64,000 bases of DNA from Atopsyche davidsoni (Eukaryota > Arthropoda > Insecta > Trichoptera > Hydrobiosidae). Under the pieces are notes generated by a model that saw only the letters and a program-made list of their open reading frames with translations, was not told the origin of the DNA and searched no databases. Of the stretch, positions 54,601 to 64,000 are shown piece after piece (position 1 is the first letter of the stretch; the number at the start of each line of letters is the position of its first letter). The translations under genes and the position numbers were made by a program. The stretch is taken from positions 4,092,001-4,156,000 of the forward strand of contig JAILWY010000022.1 in the NCBI GenBank assembly GCA_022113835.1. The letters are read 5' to 3'.

Positions 54601-57307
54601 CTATGAAATTTCGCTGCAAGTATTATATAAGGCATAAAAAAATATTCTCGATAAAGTTATCGATGACGTCATCGAAGATAAGAAGTAGACCTTCTTCTTC
54701 AGGTGCCTATCCTCAGAGAAGGTTGGCGACCATCTCACTAAACATATATTTTATTGTATGTATTATATTTAAATATTGTTTTATTAAAATAATGAGGTTA
54801 AAGACTCTCTCCGCGGTCGATGCTTTCTTTCATCTCCAAGACAGTGTGCAATGGCGCCGGATCTATTCACCCGAGCCTGAGCTGGTGCAGTGAAATTCAC
54901 TTTTAAACCAGTCGAGTTGCGCAACACCACTTCCGGTTCCGGCAGCCCGCGCTAGTGATGGGCGCGTCCGAGCGACTCACGACTCACGACTTTTTTTTTT
55001 ATAACCGATCGATCGCAATGCAATGTCGTTTTGATTTGGTCTGAGCTGTTGCAAGATTTAAAATCAAATACAAAACATTTGATTTATCAAAGTCAACTCG
55101 GTTATGTCATGTATAACCGGACAGAAAACTTCTCGCAGCTCAACACACGGAACCAAAATTTAAAAAAGGCAGTGATAATGTAAACTTGCTTTGATTATAT
55201 TCGTTTAATTTTCTCGTTCGTTCGTGTGAATTGATCGATTAATCGATTACGCCCCCAGGCGCTACTGTAATCCTGTTACTACGACTACACCTGTTGTCAT
55301 GCAACATGCACAGCAGACGAGTACGTCGAATTGCTTTAGATATTTTTTGCATTGTGACAATTCTCTTTAGCATTTCTTACTCTCTTTTACGTATTTCGTG
55401 CTCTTCTTGCATTTTTGCTGAGTCCCATTTTCTTTGAAGTGTGCATTTGTCTGACCTAATTCATAATCAACGAGTACAATTTATGAGCACTTTTAGTATT
55501 CAGAAAAACCGATTATACAAAAGGGTATATGTTTTATATAAATAAAATAAAAATATATATATTACATTCAACACACAAATAGTAATTAATCTTCTTGTTT
55601 CATTGCATGGCCAGAGGTCTAAATTGTATATCTGCCTGACTCTTGGATGCCTCAATAAAACGTTTCCGGTAAAAAATGAAAGCAGAAATACTGTCAATCT
55701 GCATACATCTTTTTAAATTAAAATAAAACTTTATTTATTGCGAAAGATATTCAAAAAAACTATGTACAAAAATAGACCGAGCCGTCACTGGACATGGGCC
55801 CGATCAACATGCTGCGAGAGCTGGCAGGCTCCTTTGTGGAGTCCCTGGTGGAGCGCCTGGTGCCCCAGGGTTTACGCTCTGTGCTGGCGCGCATGCAGGC
55901 CCAGGGGGACCAGCTGGAGACCTTACGTCTGCGCAGTAAGGAAGAAAACGGCGGACTGGGTAAACTCTAGTTAAATGATGAACAATTGATAACTTTTGAA
56001 AAGCTTTGGTTACTTCTCACTATCACCGCTTCTGTATCAAAATTCAAATTATTATTTAAAAAGTTATCAAGTTTTGTATCCGATCCCCTTGTTATGATAA
56101 CTTGCCAAGTTAAAGTCTGATATCGAATGTGGATGAATGGAAACAAGGCCTATTTCACTTTCAGGACAGTTCGGGCGCAGCATCCTGAAAGGGATAGCTG
56201 TGCCTCTGAGTCAGCTGATGCAGGGAGTCAGGGATTTCGGAGCACTGGACTCTGACAGGAACTTCTTCACGGGTGTGGCTGCCGGTGTGGCCTCCGGAGT
56301 TGCTTCCGTGTACGACAGCGTGGGCGACGCCTTCAAGGATAGGGTCAAGGCCATATATCCGGGTTAGTACAAGACATAATACCATTGCAGATATTTTTAT
56401 CATATTTATCCTAATGCACACCGACCGAATAAGGAATCTAAATAAACAACAATGGCAAGAAACGATCAATATATTCTTGATGAAGCAAGTATTGGGTCTA
56501 CGCTATGCAACTACTCTCTAGTGAATCTTTATTTTTTTAGGCACATTGTGGTGCGGCGACGGTGACATGGCTCGCTCTGAAGAAGTAGGGCTCTTCTTCA
56601 TGACGGACAGCTGCTGCCGGCGCCACGACGCTTGCCGCCACTACATCCCCTCCGGCCACACCAAAAACGGCCTCACCAACACCGGCCTCTTTACCAGGCA
56701 AGGCACCTCGACCTACCCCTTCAATCACTTCAGTCGGTTACCCCAGACCCATTATGTTTCTCATCTTCAGAACTAATGATTCTCTCCCAAACAAATAGAA
56801 CCAATGACCACAATTTGTATGAACTATGTGCCATTGTCGAAACCAATTTTGTCCTTAGTATGTTAAAATTCAAATATACCAAAAAAGTATTGAAAACTTT
56901 AATGTATTAAAGAATACTTTTTTTTGGATATACAAGGTCCCACTGCGAGTGCGACCGCGCCTTCTACCGCTGCCTGAAGCGCACTAACACGCTGGTGTCT
57001 ACCCAGATTGGTGTCACTTACTTCTCCATACTCGGCCCGCAGTGCTATCAACGAGAGCACCCCATCATGCGCTGCAAGAGAAGGACAAGGTACAACTATT
57101 CATAAGCATGTCAAATAACTTTGGACCATTATTTTTATATTAATAAGAAACACTTGATAATTCATCATCAACATCTTTGATACAATCGACTTCAGATCAA
57201 AATTTTCTCTATTCTTTTTCAGAATTACAGGACAAAGGTGTGAAGAGTACGAGTTGGACCGCTCCCAGTCCAAGATTTGGCAATGGTTCGACAATGAGAC
57301 GTTCTAG
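50039..57307 (+). CDS. Secreted group III phospholipase A2 with mucin-like N-terminal region
   Basis: Proposed exons: 50,039-51,625; 53,479-53,733 or -53,742; 55,776-55,935; 56,165-56,362; 56,541-56,697; 56,937-57,089; 57,223-57,307 (TAG). All junction phases agree (0, 0, 1, 1, 2, 2), giving about 865 residues. The last three exons hold the enzyme: calcium-loop WCGDGD, catalytic CCRRHDAC with the His-Asp dyad, GLTNTG and SHCECD, and the C-terminal WQWFDN, all as in bee-venom-like group III PLA2. It would hydrolyse sn-2 ester bonds of phospholipids outside the cell, with calcium. The N-terminal part is Thr/Asn-rich with signal peptide. The downstream five exons are certain; joining of the two upstream exons rests on phase and splice sites only, and the PLA2 could instead be a separate gene. 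Confidence 0.75.
50408..50974 (+). repeat. Three 189-bp in-frame repeats (63 residues each)
   Basis: Units start at 50,408, 50,597 and 50,786 with the shared TDDQA(G/E)D, then VHRN(I/V)TDEESTQTTSDD and PTNTRD. Copies 2 and 3 are most alike. The - strand shows long open frames here, an artefact of the repeat. Confidence 0.92.
51650..51838 (-). mobile_element. Non-LTR retrotransposon 3' fragment in the mucin-PLA2 intron
   Basis: 'acgcatccacgtaaacttcc' and 'ctctctcatttgtgacgtgg' match the shared 3' end. It begins only about 25 bases inside the intron, so reading through the donor gives a false longer ORF. Confidence 0.65.
51900..51995 (-). repeat. tRNA-derived SINE-like copy
   Basis: Reverse complement contains gggtttgaatccc (B box) preceded by a TAAGTCACCGGGCTG stretch. 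Confidence 0.5.
52165..52225 (+). repeat. tRNA-derived SINE-like fragment
   Basis: 'tctagtaatcagcgcacttg' (A-box-like) then 'gatcctgggtttgaatag' (B-box-like). Confidence 0.45.
53064..53380. mobile_element. 317-bp hAT-like MITE with 8-bp target duplication
   Basis: Starts CAGGGGTCACCAACC and ends GGTTGGGGACCACTG (reverse complement CAGTGGTCCCCAACC). Flanks ctctagcc (53,056-53,063) and ctccagcc (53,381-53,388) differ by one base. It is a short relative of the 35,040-38,127 element. Confidence 0.88.
53479..53742 (+). CDS. Cysteine-rich exon, probable second coding exon of the PLA2 gene
   Basis: Acceptor gttgtacag, then an open GC-rich frame with eight Cys (RCSRFNGFRCLCADSD, GCYF, RCNFHC, ACLRSTCE). 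Donor is uncertain: CAA|gtcatt at 53,733 or TTA|gtatat at 53,742, both phase 0, matching the mucin exon before and the exon after. I do not recognise the domain. Confidence 0.6.
53743..55775. other. Long intron of the PLA2 gene
   Basis: Aside from the retrotransposon scrap, a CpG-rich block at about 54,930-55,000 contains cacttccggttccgg, an ETS-like site. This could be an internal promoter for a PLA2-only transcript. No further exon is seen. Confidence 0.4.
54690..54755 (-). mobile_element. Short retrotransposon 3' scrap
   Basis: 'cttcttcttcaggtgcctat' and 'ggttggcgaccatctcac' match the extreme 3' end. Confidence 0.55.
55776..55935 (+). CDS. PLA2 gene exon 3
   Basis: Acceptor acaaaaatag, donor gtaagg, 160 bp, phase 0 to 1. 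Encodes an amphipathic helical segment (NMLRELAGSFVESLVERLV) with no Cys. An in-frame ATG at the sixth codon after TEPSLD... could start a shorter protein. Confidence 0.8.
56165..56362 (+). CDS. PLA2 gene exon 4
   Basis: Acceptor actttcag, donor gttagt, 198 bp, phase 1-1. Encodes Gly/Val/Ala-rich GVAAGVASGVASVYD and ends AIYPG, just before the enzyme domain. Confidence 0.85.
56541..56697 (+). CDS. PLA2 gene exon 5: calcium loop and active site, GC donor
   Basis: Acceptor tttttttag. Holds GTLWCGDGD (calcium loop) and CCRRHDAC (His-Asp). The donor is AG|gcaagg, a GC-AG intron: only this choice joins LFTR to SHCEC in frame with the family pattern. Confidence 0.92.
56937..57089 (+). CDS. PLA2 gene exon 6
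   Basis: Acceptor tatacaag, donor gtacaa, 153 bp, phase 2-2. Encodes SHCECDRAFYRCL, FSILGPQCYQ and the Cys of HPIMRCK. Confidence 0.93.
57223..57307 (+). CDS. PLA2 gene exon 7, terminal
   Basis: Acceptor ctttttcag. Encodes ITGQRCEEYELDRSQSKIW, QWFDN, ETF then TAG at 57,305-57,307. Confidence 0.92.
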
Positions 57308-58949
57308 TCACCCCGTTTCATTCAACACTGCAAATGAACCCACCAACATCAACCCCGTTCTTATGGGAGAGCATTTTTCACCACTGCCTTTACAGACCAT
57401 CCTCAGACTCGGTACACGCGCTGCATTTCAACCGGTAACAAACATGAGCGTGTTATTTGTGACAAGTGGTTTTTGAACAATTGCCATAAAATTATAGACC
57501 AAACATATTACACTCGGAGATTTATAGATCAGCTGCCATGGAAGTCTCTGAGCAGTCAGGACCATCGTGAAAACCAAAGGCCAGTGCAAAGAAACTAGTG
57601 GAGCTCTCTAACGCAGTCAAACCTGAGAGAAAGCCAAAAGTGCAACTATTGAAATTCTTCAAAGAGTTCTTCCGCCATATTTCTATACAAAATAATAATT
57701 ACTTTCAATTAATTCATCTCTTGATAAATCTGCAGTTATCAGACAGATAATATGCTTGTTTAAGATTTTTTTTAAATAATAATATGAGAAAAGTTACCCA
57801 TATTTTAAATTAATTTTTTTTGTCAATAATTAATAATAAAAATATGTGGACACATAGCACGATGTCGAATACATGTTCACATTCATAATAAGTTCATAGC
57901 TTTTTTGTTGGGCGCAGTCACTCGCCAGAGCAGTCTCTCTTCAGGAGCAACCACTCTTCAAGACAAGGTACCAAATACAAATTGAAAACTTCACAGTCCT
58001 TCTCGTGTACATACCATTAAAGATAAGTTTTTCATGGGGCTGATAGCGCATGGCCGATTTTCGCCACTCCGACACCACGGATAGTTAGCCGACTAAACAA
58101 GACCTTCTACAGTAAGAATTTAAATGTTTTAAATTGAAGACTTTGGCTCCAGTGGCGTGCATTGAATCCTAAATCCGAGCAAGTAGTTTTATTCACTGAA
58201 TATAATAATCCGTACAACGTATGTTATATAGAATATTTATTTTTTATTACCTGCAAATATTGCACGCCGCTTCCATTTGTCTTCTGTAGTGTTGGTCTAC
58301 TTCACTCGGTAGAAGTCGGCCTGCACTGTTAACTCTACTAAAGCGCTGAGACACGACTGACAACTGAATGATAACTATACAATGGCGTCCTCCTTTGTAT
58401 TATTTACTTATTGATTGAAAATCGGTCGCAAGCTGTGTCACTGCATGTGTAGTCGACTTAAGTATTTTTGGGTATTTAGAAATATGTATATATTAAGAGT
58501 CTATTGTGTCATCTGTATATTTTATGTAGTTTTAATTAAAACAAGAATCCTGTAAAAAAAAAATATTTTATATAAATGTTGTGATATTTCATTTTATAAG
58601 TTTATTTAGATTAAGTCTACATTTAAATTTTGTGAAATATAAATTTACGATGTACATTTTGACTTTTAACAGTGTGACTTTTGTCCGATAATACGAGTTC
58701 ATATTTTTCCCTAAATACTTCAAAAACACTCACAAATCCTTGGCATAGTGAATCACTTTCACATGATGTTCATTGAAGCATCATCACATTCTAGTTTTTT
58801 TTTTACCAGCTACTACTCTCTATTTCCTCTAACTCTACCAGCTATTCCCCCTTTATTCCTTTAAAACCTCCGACCAACTTCTCCAATATAACTGAAAACG
58901 CAGTGGCATTCAACATCAACACCAAAGGTACTAAACTTATTACAATTTG

Positions 58950-58982
<33 letters not shown>

Positions 58983-59209
58983 CATTCAATAAATAATTAC
59001 AGGTATTCTGTTCCAGTGTTTTAAACATCTGATTAAATGGATTTGATAAATGATTAACAATTCAGACCAAACTTATACAAAATAAATTAATAACATTTAC
59101 AGTTTGTAATTTGGACTTTTATAATCTCTTAGACAGCAATCTTGCAAAAAATTTAAGCGCTTGAAATGTGGCTTTAAAGAAGAAAAATTAAAACGCCATA
59201 GGTTGACTG
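57308..59209. other. Intergenic
   Basis: A CAGTGGC-type MITE at about 58,150-58,272 and an AT microsatellite at about 58,957-58,980. No gene recognised. Confidence 0.4.
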
Positions 59210-59398
59210 CGTCGCAAATGAGAGTCTTGCACAGAATGCGCAAGGAACGAGAACTCGGATTTTGGACATATTTTCAAGAATACCGTATATAGCAGACCGC
59301 AAGTAATTCAAAGGAAATAGTCAATATAGATGCAGAATTTGCGACAGATTAAAGGTTAAAGATATGTTCTCTGAGGAGAGGCACCCGAAGAAGAAATT
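59210..59398 (+). mobile_element. Non-LTR retrotransposon 3' fragment
   Basis: On + reads gagagtcttgcacagaatgc, later gatgcagaatttgcgacag, and ends 'gaggagaggcacccgaagaa', the 3' end seen reversed elsewhere. Confidence 0.65.
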
Positions 59399-59643
59399 TA
59401 ACCTAAAAATAATATATTTGGTTTAAACAATTTTAAAAAATAGATATTTGCTCCGTTTTCAAATAATGACTCGTGAACTTTCTGTCAAAATATTGCATTT
59501 TATTATTTGGACGTCTCTCCTTCCAGCATGGGCTTCGCTTTGAAAACAATTTCTTGTTGACGGCATAAAATTACAAAAATTATTATATTTAATACTATAT
59601 TGATCTCGTGATCACGAGTTGTCCAGCACACAGCAATGCTTTC

Positions 59644-60759
59644 ATGGCATTGGACCCTAATGTCATTGAGTCAATGGTCAACAATATTTATCCAGAGCTC
59701 ACCACAGATGGAGTGAACAGAGAGAAACTGACTGAGCTCGTGATGTTCGCGTTGAAGTCTCAGTGCCAGGCCATCAACCTCATAGGAAGATGCCTCTTGG
59801 AGAGGATACAACAGCATTCGCAAAGCGGGCGTTACAAGTAAGCTTTTGCAAGTATTTTTTCTTTGCAATGAAAGGTGTCTGCTTTTGCGTGTTTCGTGCA
59901 ATTTTAGTAAGGCTAGAAACTCTTTAATTACTAATAATCCATAACCTCTATTAAATAAATCACAGATACATGAAATACGTCTAAAAATAAATTTATCTAC
60001 ATATTTAGGACTATCACGTGATGTCTATTTGTTGACAAATTGAACTTCCATTCAAGAATTGCTATGTTACTTGCATCAATGTGGCCAATATGGCCGCATA
60101 GACCACACATTGTAAATGTAATTAAGGACGTATAAAACTTTTACGAGGATCTTCTGGTTAGTTACAGTATGTGGATATTTTGTTGTAGATTTGCTATAAT
60201 TGGGTTGGAAGCGGCGGAGCTGCTGATCGATGCAGCCAGGGAATATTGTGACTTCTATAATGAATACAACTCCGTACTTTCAGACCTTATCCACTCGCCA
60301 AACAAAACATTACGAGAAACAGCTTCACTCAAAGTGAGTATGAGTAATTTGGACCCCTCCAGCACGTAAACGTGAACAGTCTATAAACGGACACATTCTT
60401 ACTTATCATCATCGTGCATTTAATTAATCATTGTTTTTCATTAAATATATAAAAATAAATTATGTAAATCACTAATCATGTAAAAAAAAACCCACGAATA
60501 TATAATGTATTCTTTTAGCATAAATTTTAATATAAAAACACTTAAATCCTCATTTTCAAAGGCTGTATGGACCGCACGCCACTTAATACATCTCACTTTA
60601 GTATTTATGGCATAGTCATGAATTTGTTTGTCCAAATGTTTAAATATTATATTACGGTCAGATTTACAGGAGACCCTGTCGCCAGACCATCAAGCCGTTT
60701 CGCCCGCTGGCCAGAGCCAGCAGGAACCCGGGGTTGACGACGATAATGGAACAAGATGA
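59644..60759 (+). CDS. Unrecognised helical protein, 142 residues
   Basis: Exons 59,644-59,837, 60,189-60,333 and 60,670-60,759 (TGA), phases 2 and 0, all with good GT-AG sites. The protein starts MALDPNVIESMVNNIYPEL, continues with amphipathic helices (LTELVMFALKSQCQAINLIG, FAIIGLEAAELLIDAAREYC) and ends in a polar Gln/Asp-rich tail (DDDNGTR). No signal peptide, membrane span or Cys pattern. I do not recognise the family. An upstream exon is possible because the frame stays open to about 59,608. Confidence 0.75.
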
Positions 60760-61870
60760 GAAGTGAGTGCCAAGGACAATCTAGATTTTCGTGATGCATT
60801 ATTTTTATAAGTTGTCTTTAAATATATGTCTTTACTTCAATGAAAAAACAATAAAAATGTGCGACTCTTGGTGCTTAGCCGCATTCTCTCTAGGATGACC
60901 TTCAACGTCCAACAGGTATTTTTAATTAACATTGACCACTAAAGCCTGTCCATATATAATGATTTTCTTTTTTTTTATATAAATGTAGTAAATCAAACAG
61001 ATTTTTTTAATACGTTTCCTACCAACACCTTCATTGGTACTCTTTTGGTATATACATAATATATATTTTTGATTATTTTGTGATTTTTACTATTGTCTTG
61101 TTATATTGTTGAAATAATTAATTTTATTTTAAAATGTTTCTTACTGATGTCTGCCTATTATTTGTAGAAAGAGACATTAGAGTTCCTAAGTAATGAAATG
61201 AAAAATTAAATAAATGTCTGAAAACCTGATTGCAAAAAAAATACGGAATTCAATGATACTCGATGGTTAAGTTGCAAGCTTCTGATTTGGAATTCACTCG
61301 CCAAGTCCCTGTGGAGAATTCTAAACCGACGCACCATTACATTTTTACTGATGTTACATACGTCAAAATAAATTGAGAAAAAAATGGTGGTTATTGATTC
61401 TGGCACGATGCAAACTTTATTTTGAATCTGAAAATAATTTAAAAGGTAAAACTAATAATTTCTTTATACTTAAGAAAATTTATAAAAATCTTTATTGTAA
61501 CTTTACATAACTATATAAACTGATGGAAGTTTGTATAAATAGATTTATATTTTAAGCAAATACACTTGTCCAATTCAAATGTATACATATAATATATTGA
61601 AGACTAGGCCATATTTGCTGATCATTTTCCTTTTATAAAAGATTGGTGCGATGAAAACATTTTATCTGAAAATAAAAACACGCTAGTTATTGATTACAAT
61701 AAAAATAAATAAATTAACAAAATATATATATTATTAGATTATTAACTACTGCCCAGTGCTTTCTACCACGTACCCGAAACTCCATTTTACATTTTAAAAT
61801 GCATTTGTTGGTGGGTAGATATTTTAACTACGCCGTATTAACCTGTCAAAATATAATAAAGTACCTTGGA
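60760..61870. other. Intergenic
   Basis: An AATAAA-type signal at about 60,849 likely serves the preceding gene. Otherwise AT-rich with no gene seen. Confidence 0.4.
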
Positions 61871-62050
61871 TTACATGAACTCGGATCTGGCTAATTTTCT
61901 AGAGTAGGACCCCAGGCAGGCTAGGACTCCGGTGATGCTTATAAAAAGACCAAGACATAGAGCGACGAAGTCTCCGAAGTCAAATCCTTGTGATGCTTCG
62001 GCGAACCCAACGCCAAACATGGAAAGGATGAAAAACACTAAGAAATACAT
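61871..62050 (-). CDS. Small hydrophobic secreted/membrane peptide, 59 residues
   Basis: Starts at the second in-frame Met (MYFLVFFILSMFGVGFAEAS), which gives a clean signal peptide with likely cleavage after AEA. A second hydrophobic segment (FVALCLGLFISITGVLACLG) follows, then a basic tail (SYSRKLARSEF). The upstream in-frame Met would add 30 residues but spoil the signal. Resembles short insect signal-plus-TM peptides; function unknown. It stands head to head with the ligase gene about 0.9 kb away. Confidence 0.6.
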   Translation of the reverse strand: MYFLVFFILSMFGVGFAEASQGFDFGDFVALCLGLFISITGVLACLGSYSRKLARSEFM

Positions 62051-62931
62051 TTTATTTTTCTCAAAATTCACTATCAATTCAAAATAAATTAATGCGTCTA
62101 CGTTAAAACGTGAAATGGAACAGAATAAAAATGAAAACAATTTTTTTTGTAACTAAGCTGTCAAATGAGAAAGCATAGACAACAAAAACATTAGTATCAT
62201 AGACACATATTTTATCTACTCGTACGGTGCATGTACACTTACAAATATTCACATTAGATTTTTCTTATTTCTAGAAGTGGACACATTAAATATTATATGG
62301 TAAATTCAAATTTATCCACTTTTGTTTATTTTTCACACATACTTGTATTTTACAAAAATATATCAATATCTATTTTTCACAAACCAACTTACTTCTCACA
62401 AATGTTTACTAAAAGTAACTTTTTATAAGCTAAACAGTAGATATGGAAAGTGCTACTTTTTGTTATGAGGAAAAAAAATTCAGTGGTGAGCTTAAGTGGT
62501 TTTAGAAATAAATAATTTAATTATTAAACTTTTTTATTTCTAACGGTTGGTCTTCTTTAAGATGGCTTCTGTACAAAAATCAAGCCATCGTGCTCAATCT
62601 TTTACACACGTAGCGACTGATTTGGAATTAGCCAATAGCGTACTCTTTGAGCTGTTAACTTAAAAAATAAATAAAATAAAGGGACACTATTGGCTGATTG
62701 CAAGTCGGTCGCAACGTGTATGAAGGATCGTTATTTTTCCCATAGCGTTGGTAATATCCATCAAAGTTTTCTACAAGTGGCAGAATTGCATAAATTCTGC
62801 AGTTGGCAGCGCTGAAATGCAAAGCAAAATTGGCGCAATTTGTTCAGATAATTTGTGTTTCTTAAAGTTAATGCGTTTAATTGCTGGTTTATTGTTATTT
62901 TAATTAATATACGAGTGCCATAAATAATTTA
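62051..62931. other. Divergent intergenic region
   Basis: Lies between the - strand small peptide gene and the + strand ligase gene and should contain both promoters. No clear TATA box can be assigned. Confidence 0.4.
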
Positions 62932-64000
62932 ATGCAAAATATCATTAAGTGCTCTTTACTTTCCGTGTTGCGAGGTTTCCAGGTAAAACGGTCTGTACTA
63001 TTTAAAAAATCTGACAGTTCAGAAATGTCAACAAAACTTTATTCAATTTAACATATTTACAACGCTATATTACCGTAAAATTATGTACTATGGTATGTTT
63101 TATCAATTATGAATGATTTATTATTCGTATTATTAAACAATAATGTGTTTTTTATCTTGTATTTTGCATAGATTCGGTCCACCGTCGATGTATGCAGAGC
63201 TGTGCATTTGAGAAGGAACTTATTAATAGTCGACCAAATGGCTCAAAAGAGTATAACGTCTTTTTTCTCAAAGTCAATTGCCCCAAAAGCCAGCATTGTT
63301 AATGATGACAAACCCGCTAAATTAACCCCTAAAAAAGAAGTTATAGATGAAATAGAAGATAGCTGCTCACCTTTAAAAAATACAAGCGTAAGTTTCAACA
63401 TTCTGCTACTACAAAATATACATATCTATTTATGGATTGGTCAATCAGATGCGTATTTATTTACTTTACTAATAACTTTTACTTTTTATATATATATAAT
63501 AACACAATCCCACACAAATCACGATGATATTTTTCTGAGAGTTTCTTTAAATCATCTTCTATATGTGCCTAATCATATTAGTAAATAATACAAAGTTTCC
63601 GATTGATAAAATGTCTAAAAATTCAGCATCGTCAATTTTAAAGCACGGACATTTTTCATGAAAATGGTTTCAATTATCAAATTCTATCCAATGTTTTGAG
63701 AATAAATGAATAATGCTTTTATAACTTTGGTTACACCATTTATCACTTTATTATTCTTATTTAGGAATCTGGATAAATGTGAATAAAATGCCATTTTTCA
63801 GTGTGTGATTAAGAATGCTTCATTTACTTAATAAGTCTTATGTTTGTTCGAGATAAACAAACAATTTTTGCCTTGTATAGAGTTTACATTATATACTTTC
63901 AGAAAACTTCAAAAAGACTTCGGATCGATAGTGAAAGTGATTCTAATTCTCCCCCAACCAAACGAAACTCGACTGAGACTGCTCTGGCTGAGAAAGAAGC
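62932..64000 (+). CDS. LIG1: DNA ligase 1, N-terminal part, with putative mitochondrial leader (truncated by window end)
   Basis: Exons 62,932-62,982, 63,172-63,387 and 63,903-64,000 (continues), all phase 0. From the ATG at 63,238 the protein starts MAQKSITSFFSK, a PIP box (Q-x-x-I-x-x-F-F) used by DNA ligase 1 to bind PCNA during Okazaki fragment joining. Next come an acidic segment (EVIDEIEDSCSP) and a basic KTSKRLRID ... PTKRN stretch, a likely nuclear signal. The catalytic core is outside the window. The upstream exon starts with ATG at 62,932 and, spliced CAG|gtaaaa to gcatag|ATT, adds 39 in-frame residues (MQNIIKCSLLSVLRGFQ then IRSTVDVCRAVHLRRNLL), basic and hydrophobic like a mitochondrial presequence. 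Gene identity rests on N-terminal motifs only. Confidence 0.75.

Noticed and set aside
55738..55974. 78-codon ORF overlapping PLA2 exon 3 in another frame
   Set aside because: The alternative frame joins in phase with the next exon and encodes a sensible helical segment; this ORF does not.
62051..62140. Longer start of the small - strand peptide
   Set aside because: The extra 30 residues contain no initiation or signal feature and would bury a good signal peptide; the inner Met is the better start.

Overview
This is a window of insect nuclear DNA, most likely from a moth or butterfly. The evidence is AT-rich sequence, short intron-split genes, an ecdysteroid-kinase-like gene, a large pacifastin inhibitor gene, Helitrons, a piggyBac remnant and many 3' fragments of one non-LTR retrotransposon. 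The order Lepidoptera is an inference from gene content; Insecta is much safer. All gene models are read by eye from reading frame, splice sites and motifs.

Region 1 (1-17,100, + strand) is the 3' part of one very large gene for a multi-domain pacifastin-type serine protease inhibitor precursor. I count 30 open domain exons. Twenty-nine keep the six-cysteine array (the first Cys of D1 lies outside the window) and one (D9) has lost the CxC pair. Each exon encodes one domain and is bounded by phase-1 introns. Most end in a dibasic KR/RR-G site, so the precursor is expected to be cut into many single-domain inhibitors of about 45-50 residues. The P1 residue varies widely (R, K, L, M, F, Y, Q, D, E, N, P). 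Near-identical tandem exon units, a degenerate domain and five dead exons show ongoing exon birth and death. Two cysteine-free linker exons and a terminal domain with TAG at 16,809-16,811 close the gene.

Region 2 (20.4-23.8 kb, +) holds an ecdysteroid-kinase-like (CHK) gene in about five exons. The acceptor of its last exon is unresolved.

Region 3 (23.8-50.0 kb) has no convincing protein gene and is rich in mobile DNA: a piggyBac remnant, a long inverted repeat and a Helitron side by side; a 2.2 kb terminal-inverted-repeat transposon with a decayed transposase; a 3.1 kb hAT-like element carrying a 2.4 kb array of 51-bp repeats; and smaller MITEs, SINE-like copies and retrotransposon fragments. 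CpG-rich patches at about 26.6 and 30.7 kb look promoter-like.

Region 4 (50.0-57.3 kb, +) encodes a group III secretory phospholipase A2. Intron phases suggest that a mucin-like exon with a signal peptide and three 63-residue repeats, plus an 8-cysteine exon, belong to the same gene.

Region 5 (59.6-64.0 kb) carries an unrecognised 142-residue protein gene (+), a small secreted or membrane peptide gene (-), and the start of DNA ligase 1 (+). The ligase has an upstream in-frame exon that adds a basic leader of 39 residues before the PCNA-binding motif, looking like a mitochondrial presequence.
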